DNA from: Leguminivora glycinivorella
Lineage: Eukaryota > Arthropoda > Insecta > Lepidoptera > Tortricidae
Assembly: GCF_023078275.1 (NCBI RefSeq)
Contig: NC_062979.1
Span: 20,999,848-21,063,847, forward strand
DNA length: 64,000 nucleotides
Direction: 5' to 3'
Below are positions 1-10,337 of this stretch, in pieces. Position 1 is the stretch's first letter. Each line of letters starts with the position of its first letter. The notes beneath the pieces are model-generated. The model did no database searches, was not told the origin of the DNA, and saw nothing but the letters and a program-made list of their open reading frames with translations. The translations under genes were made by a program, and so were the position numbers.

Positions 1-113
1 CCCCCTCTAACTTTTGAACCCTAAGTTTAAAAAATATGAAAAAAAATCACAAAAGTAGAACTTAATAAAGACTTTCTAGGAAAATTGTTTTGAACTTGAT
101 AGGTTTAGTAGTT

Positions 114-1806
114 GGAACTGAACAGATGTTCTGCGATTTCGGTGGTCTATCCAGTTTTTCCCCTATTGCCTTAGATCAGTGTTTTTCAAACTTATTGGTG
201 CCACGGCCCATTATAACCTCTCAATTTTTTCGCGACCCCCATACCTCGTTTCTAGTATTACCTATAACTTAGTGCTTAAAGATGTAATAAAAGTTGTAAA
301 TTCGATCAAAGGTAAAGATTTGCAAACTCGTCTATTGCGAATAGTATGCGTAAATATGGGTGTACTTTACCACTTATCACTCAGAGTTGAGATGGCTTTC
401 GAGAGGAAGGGTTTTGACACGCGTTATAGAGCTTAAATCAGAATTATTAATGTTTTTACAATATTGTTGGTTGCTATGTTACGATATTGAAAGTAGCATA
501 TCTTGCCGGTATCTTTGACCACTTTAAATTTTATGATCGCAATTCTGCAAAGAAAGGGACGAAAACATAATAACAGAAAAAGATAAAGTTAACGGATTTC
601 TAGCAAAAATTGAATTGGTGACAACATTTTTACACAGCATGCAGTTTGCGTATGCGTATGCAGTTTGATTATTTCCCTTGCATGGCTAAAATCTTCAATA
701 AATATCATCAGATATGGTAGAGCGCTTGCAAAGTTTAAAAAACCAACTCCAAAGTTATTTCTCAACTGAAACATTGATTGGTGATGGAAAGTTGGATTTT
801 GAATAATTTTTTTTAAATATTAAGTCCGTTGAGCTGGCCGATCTCAACGCCTCGGTGAAAGAAGCACCATTTCAATTGATGCGTTCTGGGTTAAAAGAAT
901 GGCTGAATTATTTTTAGTAAAAGAAGCCCTTAAAGTTTTGATCCCATTTGCTACTTCATATTTATGCGAGCTGACGTTTTCAACAAATAATCACAATTTA
1001 TTTATTTCTCATAAAATGAGTTGTTTTAATTTTCAAGAATTAGATTTTTTTAAGTTAAAAAAAAAATACCAGCCTGTCATTAGTTTATCTTAAAGCTGAA
1101 CTTCGCGACCCCCCTGGATAAATGCCGCGACCCCCCTGGGGGTCGCGACCCACACTTTGAAAAACACTGCCTTAGATGGTGTATACCTACCAGTCTGCTC
1201 CGACTTCCGGTACCTTGGGTCATTATTCCAAAATGACGGAAGCATCGACCGTGACGTGAAAAATAGAATAAATGCGGGATGGATGAAATGGCGACAGGTC
1301 TCAGGGACAACATGCGATCGACGGATGCCCCTTAAATTTAAGGGGAAAATCTATAAGACGATTGTGAGGCCTGTTGTATTGTATGGATCTGAATGCTGGG
1401 CGACAAAGGTGGAGGATGAAAGGAGATTGCACGTAGCGGAAATGAGAATGTTGAGATGGATGTGTGGAGTGACCAGAATGGATCGGATCAGGAATGAGTA
1501 TATTAGGGGAAGTTTGAAAGTTGCGCCTATAACGGAAAAGATGAGGAGTGGCAGGTTGGCGTGGTACGGTCATGTAATGAGGAGGGATGAGTGTCATATA
1601 GGCAAAAGAATGTTGGAGATGAATGTTGATGGATGGAGAGGGAGGGGTAAACCCAAACAACGATGGATGGATTGTGTGAAAGAGGACATGAGAAAGAAAG
1701 ATGTGAGTGTTGAGATGACGAAAGATAGGGGAGAATGGAAGAGAAAGACATGTTGTACCGACCCCACATAACGTGGGATAAGGGTAGGAGGAAGAAGAAG
1801 AAGAAG
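114..1806 (+). mobile_element. 5'-truncated RTE-like LINE, interrupted by a hAT element
   Basis: Codes for the C-terminal end of a non-LTR reverse transcriptase in two pieces, about 115-176 and 1178-1771. Typical signs after the RT domain are FRYLGSLFQNDG, RPVVLYGSECW, GRLAWYGHVMRRDE and GRGKPKQRWMDCV. It ends in a short AAG-rich tail near 1790-1806 and is flanked by 13-bp direct repeats (101-113 and 1807-1819). The reading frame passes cleanly from 176 to 1178 once the inserted element and one copy of its 8-bp duplication are discounted. Clade assignment to RTE rests on the C-terminal motifs only. Confidence 0.8.
177..1169 (+). mobile_element. hAT transposon remnant with TIRs and 8-bp TSD
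   Basis: Begins CAGTGTTTTTCAAA and ends in the inverted copy TTTGAAAAACACTG. The 8-bp target duplication ccttagat lies at 169-176 and 1170-1177. These are hallmarks of hAT elements. Near the right end (about 899-1093) a broken frame encodes VKEALKVLIPFATSYLCELT, which resembles the C-terminal dimerisation region of hAT/ZBED-type transposases. The rest of the transposase is deleted, so it cannot be autonomous. Confidence 0.87.
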
Positions 1807-1884
1807 AGGTTTAGTAGTTTTTGAGAAAAATACGGAAAACTACGGAACCCTACACTGAGCGTGGCCCGACACGCTCTTGGCCGG

Positions 1885-2195
1885 TTTTTTTCCAAGTTGT
1901 CCACCTCTTTCTTTTATAACATGGGAATTATTTACGCGATTCAGACTCAGAATCGCGAGGTCTTTTAATGCTGATAGGAGAAAAAAAAATGTCACAAGAT
2001 TTCCATACATTTTTCAAACCTTCCATTCTGTTATTGCCATACAAAATGTATGAAAAAATGGTAACAGAATGGGGAAAAAGCCTTGGGACACTGTTTTTCT
2101 CCTATTAGGATTCAAAGAGCTCGCAATTCTCAGTGGAAACCACATACAAATTTCCAAATCAAAAAAAAAGTGGGGTGGACAACTTCGAAAAAAAT
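1885..2195. mobile_element. Foldback MITE, copy 1
   Basis: Terminal inverted repeats aagttgtccacc...ggggtggacaactt enclose further inverted pairs (gataggagaaaaa / ttttctcctatta; cattctgtta / taacagaatg), so most of the element can fold on itself. A second copy lies at 33982-34290 in a Dark intron. It has no coding capacity. Confidence 0.75.
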
Positions 2196-2625
2196 GGCCC
2201 AGACATATCTGATCAGCTGGAGAGCGCCATAATATCTAAAAACGCCTTATCACCTCAACAATAGAGGCGTAACATGCAGATAATTGTTAGCACCTTGATT
2301 GCTCCAATATGCCTTATGGCAACTATGCATTGGCTGTCCACCAGGCTACGACATCATCACACTGATTCTTTGTCCAGTTGCATAATTATTAGCTTACCAT
2401 GTAATGGCACAAGTCATAGTTGGAGTTACTTCTCGAGGGGATGAACCTGTCTGCTTTGTTCGGAGTTTTAGAGGCCTTATTTGGAGTCGGAGTTGTTGAG
2501 CGCCCTGAAAAAGACATTGTTCATGATCTGTAGTAGTAAAAAATCTAATTTTCAGTCTTGAACATAACACACCATAGACTATCAGATTGGGTTAAAATCA
2601 AATCTCTAGAATTTTGAAAAAATAC
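2196..2625 (-). other. Start of fizzy intron 1, no other feature seen
   Basis: Sequence downstream of the fizzy exon-1 donor. I see no coding exon or named repeat here. The intron must run past the left edge, because no other Cdc20 exon occurs in 1-2600. Confidence 0.5.
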
Positions 2626-2923
2626 CTGGCGACTTATTCTTCGAAGGAGTCTTCTTTCCTTTCTTACTTTCAGTTCTGGTCGGGGTCTTGCCGGAATGCC
2701 CGCTGTTAACGCTTTGATTGGCTGATATCGACAACTTCTGCATAGACTGGTTACACGAACTTATATTTACGTTAGAAGAGTTCTTAAAAGAAGCACTCAA
2801 AGATGGATTCATGTTCTCGTTATTGCTCTTCTTAGCCCATCGCTGAGGAGGCCCTCGAGTTATAGGTCCGTCCATGGTAGTAGCTAAACTATTCAATTCA
2901 TTGAGATAGTTGAACTGTGCCAT
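2626..2923 (-). CDS. fzy: Fizzy/Cdc20, first coding exon (partial gene)
   Basis: Encodes the N-terminal ~99 residues of the APC/C activator Cdc20 (fizzy), which recruits mitotic substrates to the anaphase-promoting complex. Recognition rests on the opening (MAQFNYLNELNSLATTMDG), on TRGPPQRW and on the basic KTPTR...KKTPSKNKSPG segment, which match the layout of the insect Fizzy N-terminus before its C-box. The exon ends GCCAG|GTATTT (minus strand), a good splice donor with 1 nt left over. The C-box and WD40 propeller are not in the window; they must lie to the left. The ATG at 2923-2921 opens the conserved N-terminus. The gene points away from Dark. Confidence 0.8.
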
Positions 2924-4540
2924 TGCTTTCTCCAGATCGCAAAAGCACGAGCGGTAACTATTGGCCTCAAATATTTTTTCAAGAAGCTAGCTAATAACAA
3001 CACTAATACTATATAATGCGCTTAACATTAGAACGCTTTACGCATAAAAATATTTGTGTAAAATATGCACTCAGAAAGTACACTAGAATTTAACGCAACA
3101 GAGTTCCGTTAAAATTTAAAATCATATCAGAGCAGCTGTCCAACGAATGACATTTACAGATTATTGCCAACCGCAAATAAATATGGGAATCGTATTATAT
3201 CTGTTTTTCTATGAATATGTCTTTTGAACTTATCTCGAATTTTGTGGTAAACTAAGCAAAAAGAGACAAAAATGCAATCGAATAAATACAGTTTATGATG
3301 AAATTCAATTACAATGAGATTCAATAAAATTTATAAATGGCAAAATAACTATCAGTCAAACAAGACAGGACCATATTTCATTTACGAATCTATGAAAATC
3401 AAATTTAATCAGAACCAATCACAAATGAGGCTTCTTGTTTATCAACCAATAAAAATCAAAAAATTTCTTGACAGCTTCAACACTTACAGACTAGAGAACG
3501 AAAAAGTGCATTAGAAAAAGAAAAAGATGCATACAATATGATACAATACAAATGTGCATTACCCACGAATGCATCGAATAATACACTTGTTTGTTTGTGT
3601 TGCTTAGTTTTTTTTAGTGCTGAATTAAGCCCTTTCATTAGATGATTACAGGAACGTTTGTTGTGATGTGTTTTCAAGCTAAATAAATAAGTCCTGGATT
3701 GCGGTTGCCATCGCGGGGTAAGTTTTTGTTGTTTATTTGAAACTTTGTGAACGGTTACAACAAGGACTTAACACTAAACTAATCACATAATGTAGTATGT
3801 ATTCATGAAGTAATTTCCCTTTTATGTAAGATCAAAACTCGGAAACATTGGTGTATAAAAAGCTGCATTTCAAAGTGTAATCATGTCATGCTATGTTTTG
3901 CACCCCTATGAAGTTTTGCTCTAATAATTCTTACGTCGCAATTATTTATTCGAGTCGTGATAAAACGTGAATGAAATAGGAAGTTCTTTATGAAGATATC
4001 ATTACTGTTACATGATAACAACTTACAAAATTGTTCAGCTTGTAAATGTTTTATTGTAACAAAGGCATTTCAGGAAATGTGTTATCCAATACAAATGTAT
4101 CTACTTATAAGCCAAGTTTTCTTTAATATTTCTAACTCCTTGACAAAGAACAGAACTACTAGGAATTGCTGCTCTTAAATTATAAGCTTAATATTGTTTA
4201 ACAATACAAAATTTAATGTAGTCAGTTAATAATTCATATTTAACTTAAAATAAAACACAAAGAAATCAACATTTTACAGATTTTCTTTGTTTCATAACAG
4301 AAAATAAATCAGTTTGAGTCAGGCATTGCGACTAAAAAGAGATTAAACCCGTTTTGGAACCCAACAATAGAAAATATGAGTCATGGATCAGTTTAAGGCC
4401 TTACTTGTCATGTTTATACTGTTAAATGGTCATGTTATGGCTGGTCTCAATTCAAATCATATCTGTATATATCAAATATAAAATAATTAAAACCAAAGCA
4501 GGAATAACAACAAACATTTAAGCAAATTCTTGGTTTAAAT
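2924..4540. other. Upstream region of fizzy; no genes recognised
   Basis: AT-rich DNA that should contain the fizzy 5'UTR and promoter just to the right of 2923. Short open frames here show no family resemblance. No confident promoter motif was found. Confidence 0.4.
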
Positions 4541-4794
4541 AAATAATAAATAAATATTGGGGACACCTTACACAGATCAACTTAGCCCCAAACTAAGCAA
4601 AGTTTGTACTATGGGTGCTAAGCGACGATATACATACTTAAATAGATAATACATACTTATATACATAGAAAACATCCATGACTCAGGAACAAATATCTGT
4701 GCTCATCACACAAATAAATGCCCTTACTGCGATTCGAACCCAGGACCGCGGCTTAGCAGGCAGGGTCACTACCGACTGAGCCAGACCGGTCGTA
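4541..4794 (-). repeat. tRNA-headed SINE, minus strand
   Basis: On the minus strand it has a tRNA-like head (A box near TGGCTCAGTCGG, B box GGTTCGAATC) followed by a body with GAGTCATGGATGTTTTCTATG and a tail rich in AATATTTATTTATT. It is the same family as 9839-10095 and the fragments at 33095-33165, 40780-40840, 56385-56430 and 58643-58815. Confidence 0.8.
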
Positions 4795-6039
4795 AAAAAA
4801 ATAGACCTCAAAAATAAAATAGACAGTTGGAAATGGTATAATAAATAATAAAACTGTAAAAAAATATAACTTTGATTCAAGTGATCAGGCATACTGTTGT
4901 GTTTCTTCCACAAACTGATATGTAGTTATTTGGTGGAGAAGCGCTTTTCTTCTTTCTTTTCTAGGGGCTATGTAAGGCTTCATTGCGCCTGATCTATTGT
5001 GATTGCTACCTACGACAGCTCTCCGCCAAGTCCTACAAATTCAAAGACTTGTAGTATCATTTTGAACTCAAGAAAAGCGCTTAGATCTTATTTATTACTC
5101 AATGTCAACATATCACCAGGTGCTTATTATTTAAACTTACATTTGTGTAGGAGTTTAGTGAAACATCCCTCTTTGTTAAGATAAGGATGATATTTGCTTG
5201 TATTGTCATGTGAGTAACCGGTAAAAACATTCTTATGGCAAGCAACAAAGTGGGACGTTTTGCTGTAAAATGACACATTTGAACTTAACAATTAGGAAAC
5301 CAAATTAACAAGGCACAATCTTGAATCTTGTATGATTATCTGAATCTCATTAGTCCTTTCAATCATTTTGCTAATGATAATGACTAGTTGAGGACAGTTG
5401 ACTCAATTTTTACTTGCTTTAATTGTGGTCTACAACTTTTGTTAATGATCTACATTGAATTTTAGATACAGCTAAGGAAAGGAAAGGTCAGATACAGCAT
5501 TTTTATGGTTGAGTAAATATACACAGTGTATCATAAGGAAACGGAATAATTTTAACAGCATATTCCTCGTCATATTAGAAAAGTAAAATGTCATATAAAC
5601 TTTTCTGGAATTCTCCTACTTTCAGAGTTATAAGTAATTAAAAAAATAACAATTACTTATTATTTCTCAGAACAAAACACTATTTTGATGGCGATGATGC
5701 CAATATCGGATATAATCTAACTATTCTCGTTGATAGATGTCAAAAAATAACTAGTTACTCATTGCAAAACAGTATTTTTTTAGAAAAAAAATGGTTATTT
5801 TTATTTGAAGTGCCAGTTTCACGTTTTACGAATAACATTTACTTTTTATGTGAAAATGCTTCCAAAACAACAAAAAAAATTACACAGAATTTTTTTTTTC
5901 TTTTTATAACATTTTATCTTCATATAACATTTTATCTTTATTTTGCCCTCTGAAATGGGTAGTTAAAATCTATCGGTTCCCTCAATGTTACACCGTGTAT
6001 ATCAAGCCAGCTGTTTCTATCTATATATCTACATATAGC
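4795..6039. other. AT-rich intergenic DNA, nothing recognised
   Basis: No coding similarity, RNA gene or structured repeat could be supported here. Confidence 0.4.
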
Positions 6040-6240
6040 AGCCTTTAAAGCGCCCATCTTCGGACATAGGCCTCCTCTCCATTCCTCCACGCTTGTCGGT
6101 ACGCCATCCGCATCCAGTTCTCGCCAGCTAGTTGGCAGATGAGATGTCACCTCTTTATCTGAGGGGCGGCTTGCCACGACCGCAGGTATTAGCAGGCTTC
6201 CACACCATTCTTCGTTGCCCATTCATTCATTGCATAGTTC
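6040..6240 (-). mobile_element. Truncated LINE 3' fragment
   Basis: The plus strand carries the motif gacataggcctcctctccat, the reverse complement of the C-terminal or 3' region of non-LTR retrotransposons common in insects. Only about 200 bp remain and no RT motif is left. Confidence 0.5.
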
Positions 6241-6492
6241 GTTCGTAGTCAGCTGTTTAGTTCAACATTATTAAATTTGTAATATTTATATTTTGTTGGA
6301 AACAAAGTTGACAAGAACCTATAGAATCTCTGTTGAATGAGTTTCTAGAATTTATATTGATGACAGGGTAAATGACAGCTGATCCTATAGTGGTTGTTTA
6401 TAAACAATGATAAACAATTACTAATAGTATTAGGTTTCGTTTTTACAAGTTTTTCCTTAAGTGATTAATTGTAATAATTGTTTGTTTTTATA

Positions 6493-6958
6493 TTATAATT
6501 ATACCTAGATATTTTTCTGGCACGAACGTCAAGTTGTAAGTGCTTGACAAAATAAAAACATCGACAATCCTTTTATCGATAAAATAGCCTTACATAAGGT
6601 TAATAATTATCCCTAATAATAACCTATAAAATCTTGAATAACAATTTAAAAACTTATGTAAACTATTAAAATATGGTTCGTTTTATTATTATTGTCCATT
6701 TATTTTCAAACATGTGACATTTGTATAAAACAATAATGTTATATACACCTAAATTCAAGCCTATATTCCCTAAACGGGGTAGGCAGAGCACATGAAACTA
6801 CTCAAGATCCAGTGCCACGGCAATAATTAATGACATAATTATAATAATTAATGACATATTGTAATGTATAGGTAAGTTATCGATGAACTAAATATCGGAA
6901 GGAAGTCACTAGTGTCACTTCGTTCGTGCTAGAAAAATATCTAGGTATAATTATAATT
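6493..6958. mobile_element. Foldback element with ~35-bp TIRs
   Basis: The left end ttataattatacctagatatttttctggcacgaacg-type sequence is repeated inverted at the right end (cgttcgtgctagaaaaatat, then ctaggtataattataa). The interior (including a short LINE/repeat piece at 6755-6830) has no coding frame. Likely a non-autonomous DNA transposon. Confidence 0.7.
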
Positions 6959-7124
6959 TAATCAATTTTAAAAGGTATGTACCTACTTTATTATTCTTAA
7001 ATTAAAGAAGGATTCAATTAGGTATTTTATTAGCATAGGTACGTTGTTAATGTTGCAAATGTAACACCGAAGCAAGAAAAGCAGTTGTGAAGTGAAGGAC
7101 CATATTAGTATTCTTAGGTATAAG

Positions 7125-7215
7125 TGTCTCCCCTGATGTTGCTTCTGTCCATGGGCAGAGATGACTGCTTCCCATCAGGCGGCTTGTCTGCTCTTTTGCT
7201 GCAAATTATTAAAAA
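7125..7215 (+). mobile_element. LINE 3' tail fragment with poly(A)
   Basis: Contains ccatgggcagagatgactgc, cccatcaggcggcttgtctg and a terminal run of A residues, a 3' end typical of truncated LINE copies. No coding sequence remains. Confidence 0.5.
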
Positions 7216-7266
7216 AAAAATGGTTGAACAAAAACTTTTTGCATGTCTATAAAAAATAAAATAAAT

Positions 7267-8512
7267 AACCGACTTCAAAAAAGGAGGAGGTTCTCAATTC
7301 GACTGAATGTTTTTTTTTTTTATTATTTTTTTGTATGTATGTTACTCGATATCTCCGAGAATCGTAGACCGATTTTCAAAATTTTTTTTTTGATCGAACG
7401 GGTATAACCCCGAGATGGTCCCATTGGCACCAAGTCGTGGTCTGATGATGGGATCTTGGAGAAATCGAGGGAACTCTTCAAATGTTATAGGCACATATAA
7501 TGTTTTTTGTGTATTTTTCAAAGGTGCACCAGTATTTGCGCCTGATGGTAATAATTTTATGTGGCTGAGCTGATGATGGAAGGTCAACTCCTCAATGGTT
7601 AGGAATTAAAGGACAATTCTTTCACTACTGAACATATATTCGGACTGATACATATAATATCACTAGGAACCACTAAAAATCAACAAATAAATTAACTTTT
7701 TAACAAAAAATAAAACCGCCTTCAAAAAAAAAGCTTGTTACAAAACATGGAGAAACTAAAAAGCCAAAAATAATAAACCTTCGAATTCAGATTTCTTATC
7801 GGATTGCAATAATCTAAACATCCAAATTATAAACAAATCAATTATTTTTGTAGTCGGTGCCAGACCTGTTCGTCGCCTTGCTATATTGCCTGTTTGGCCC
7901 CACCCAACCATACTCAGGCTGGCCCCGACTCCAAAAATAATTGATTTGTTTATAATTTGGATGTTTAGATTATTGCAATACGATAAGAAATCAGAATTCA
8001 AAGGTTTATTATTTTTTGCTTTTTAGTTTCTACGTGTTTTGTAACGCGCTTTTTTTGAAGGCGGTTTTATTTTTTGTTAAAAAGTTTATTTATTTGTTGA
8101 TTTTTAGTGGTTCCTATTGATATTATATGTATCAATCCGAATATATGTACAGTAGTGAAAGAATTATCCTTTAACTCCTAACCATTGAGGAGTTGACCTT
8201 CCATCATCAGCTCAGCCACATAAAATTATTACCATCAGGCGTAAATACTGGTGTACCTTTGAAAAATACATTAAAAACATTACATGTGCCTATAACATTT
8301 GAAGAGTTCCCTCGATTTCTCCAAGATCCCATCATCAGACCCCGACTTGGTGCCAATGGGACCATCTCGGGGTTATACCCGTTCGATCAAAAAAAAATTT
8401 TGAAAATCGGTCCACAATTCTCGGAGATATCGAGTAACATACATACAAAAAAAAATTAAAAAAAAAAAACATTCAGTCGAATTGAGAACCTCCTCCTTTT
8501 TTGAAGTCGGTT
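7267..8512. mobile_element. Giant palindromic foldback element (~590-bp arms)
   Basis: The left arm (7267 to about 7870) begins aaccgacttcaaaaaaggag; the right arm (about 7915-8512) ends with the inverted copy. Arms differ by scattered substitutions and small indels around a short loop of roughly 45 bp. The mirror-image open frames at 7342-7587 (minus) and 8193-8459 (plus) come from the two arms and are not evidence of a gene. Confidence 0.85.
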
Positions 8513-8574
8513 AAAAAGCCTTTTATTTCTTGCAAAAATAAATTTATCTACTGTTACAGTTTTTTCTTTAATGG

Positions 8575-8752
8575 TTCGGTTCTGTTGCAAGAACCCCAGT
8601 TTGGGTATAGGCCTCCTCCAAACGGTTCCATCTCTCTCTGTCTTGGGCCACTTGTATCCACGAAGGGCCAGCGATTTTGATGATGTCGTCTACCCATCTT
8701 GTGTGAGCTCGTGCCCTGCGACGTTTTCCTATAGGACCCTTCCAGGAAGATA
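8575..8752 (-). mobile_element. LINE C-terminal fragment
   Basis: On the minus strand it encodes RARAHTRWVDDIIKIAG and then WIQVAQDRERWNRLEEAY, the conserved extreme C-terminus of insect RTE/R1-type endonuclease-reverse transcriptases. It is 5'-truncated. Confidence 0.75.
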
Positions 8753-8825
8753 CTTTTTTTTGCATGTCTATATCAAACAAATAATTTAAATTAGGATAAA
8801 ATAACAAATGGAATAAAACAAACAT

Positions 8826-9838
8826 TACTCATAAGTTTTTTCCAGAATCTATTTCACGTGCAACCAGGCATGTTCTTGACCAGTTTAAATACCTACATGG
8901 TCAGGTGTCGGCACCATTTGCCTACTCGGTCAGACTGATAAAGTGGCCGTGACATAGTGACAGGGACAGATAATGAGTTGTTGACTTTTGTAGTACTATA
9001 GAGATAGAAAACACTACATAAATCTTTGGTAGACCTATGAGGTTTAAACAGCAGTCGATCTAACTTTGGTAGTTGATTGGCACCTTGCTTGGAAGGTCTG
9101 CTACCTCGGGTTTTGACTTAGGACCAAAACAGAGTTTCGTATGCTCTTTGTAATATAGCTATGATCTTACGAAGTTACGACACGTCGACAACATGATAAC
9201 AAAACTAAAAAGTAGGAGTAGAAAAAAGGCAGATTTCGATTAAAATCAATGTTTTTATTAAATTCCATTTTTGTTTCAATCATTTATTGCTGACTGTACA
9301 TATATTTTCTAGACAACAACTGTATGGCCACCCATCTCCATTTTCATATATATATATTTTCCTTGTTTCCTGATTGATTTGTATAAGGCATATGGCAAGT
9401 TAAGTTTGAACTCAATCAGAAATCGGAAAGCGGACGAAGTCCCGACTATTAGTGGTCTATCAAGCATTTTTTTGGTACCTATGCCCTTCAGATAAAAACC
9501 GGTAATACCCATAAGTATAGGTATTCGAGTTATACGACACAATTTGCGAGATTTTCCGGCCATAATTCGGTTTTTCCCACCAAACACAGTCGCACTTATT
9601 AGATGCCCTTATTTTAAAATTCGGGACCAGTGGGAATTAGTTTTTACAAACATTTTGATAATTCGGTTATCACACCAACCAAACAAATAAAACTAATCAA
9701 GTGTTGTTTGTCTACAATAAGTGCGTGTTTATGTTTGTGATGATCGTAAAAATTGGCCGCACGCCAGATCTCCTGGTGCAATGAAATATTTAGGTCATTA
9801 AAATTAGAAGTGAGTTTGTTTATATAGAAGATATTTTG
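8826..9838. other. Intergenic, nothing recognised
   Basis: Includes a 92-codon minus-strand frame (9309-9587) with no family signature and no supporting context. I see no structured repeat. Confidence 0.35.
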
Positions 9839-10095
9839 ACGACTGGTCTGGCCTAGCGGGTGTCCCTGCCTGATGCTAAGCCGCGGTCCCGGGTTCGAAT
9901 CCCGGTAAGGGCATTTATTTGTGTGATGAGCGCAGATATTTGTTCCTAAGTCATGGATGTTTTCTATGTGTATAAGTACATATTTGTATACATATCGTTG
10001 TCTGAGTGTTGTTACCCACAACACAAGCCTTCTTGAGTTTACCGTGGGTCTCAGTCAATCTGTGTAAGAATGTCCTATAATATTTATTTTATTTT
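9839..10095 (+). repeat. tRNA-headed SINE, plus strand
   Basis: tRNA-like head with A box TGGCCTAGCGGGTG and B box GGTTCGAATCC, followed by the same body (gttcctaagtcatggatgtt) and ATTTATTTTATTTT tail as the 4541-4794 copy. The head does not fold as a complete tRNA gene and is continuous with the SINE body. Confidence 0.82.
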
Positions 10096-10265
10096 AAGTA
10101 GGGAATTAGGGAAATAAGTACCTTATGTACCTACTACATCTTTACCTTATAATTATGATCTATTACCATTAGCAGTTTACAAACGGTTTGTTTTGGTATA
10201 TTTGACCATTCAACCAACTAACTGTGTAACTACAATAAAAGGACTAAGTTCTTCACGTCAACGAC

Positions 10266-10337
10266 TGACGTCACTGACATGTTATCGGTTATCGTCATTG
10301 CAATTTTCAAGTTATAGAAATTAAAACTATGACGTCA
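10266..10337. promoter_or_regulatory. Two perfect CRE palindromes (TGACGTCA)
   Basis: TGACGTCA occurs at 10266-10273 and 10330-10337, 64 bp apart, in a stretch with no recognised repeat. This is the CREB/ATF consensus. It lies about 4.5 kb upstream of the first Dark coding exon. Any regulatory role is inference. Confidence 0.35.

Larger units (their letters stand above)
70..1885. repeat. Dispersed repeat split by a nested LINE insertion
   Basis: The outermost layer of a transposon nest. Its halves are 70-113 and 1807-1885; read together they match, in reverse orientation, the repeat at 40155-40372 (shared stretches such as tacggaa, actgagcgtggcccgaca and ctcttgg). The 13-bp sequence aggtttagtagtt at 101-113 and 1807-1819 is the target duplication left by the LINE between the halves. 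Family identity is not known to me. Confidence 0.7.

Noticed and set aside
4740..4793. tRNA gene (minus strand), also at 9843-9915
   Set aside because: A and B boxes are present, but both continue directly into a shared SINE body and tail, so they are SINE heads.
7342..8459. Two coding genes with the same protein on opposite strands
   Set aside because: The proteins mirror each other because they come from the two arms of one palindrome; no start context or domain.
9309..9587. 92-codon minus-strand protein
   Set aside because: No recognisable domain, no splice or promoter context, length within chance in this DNA.
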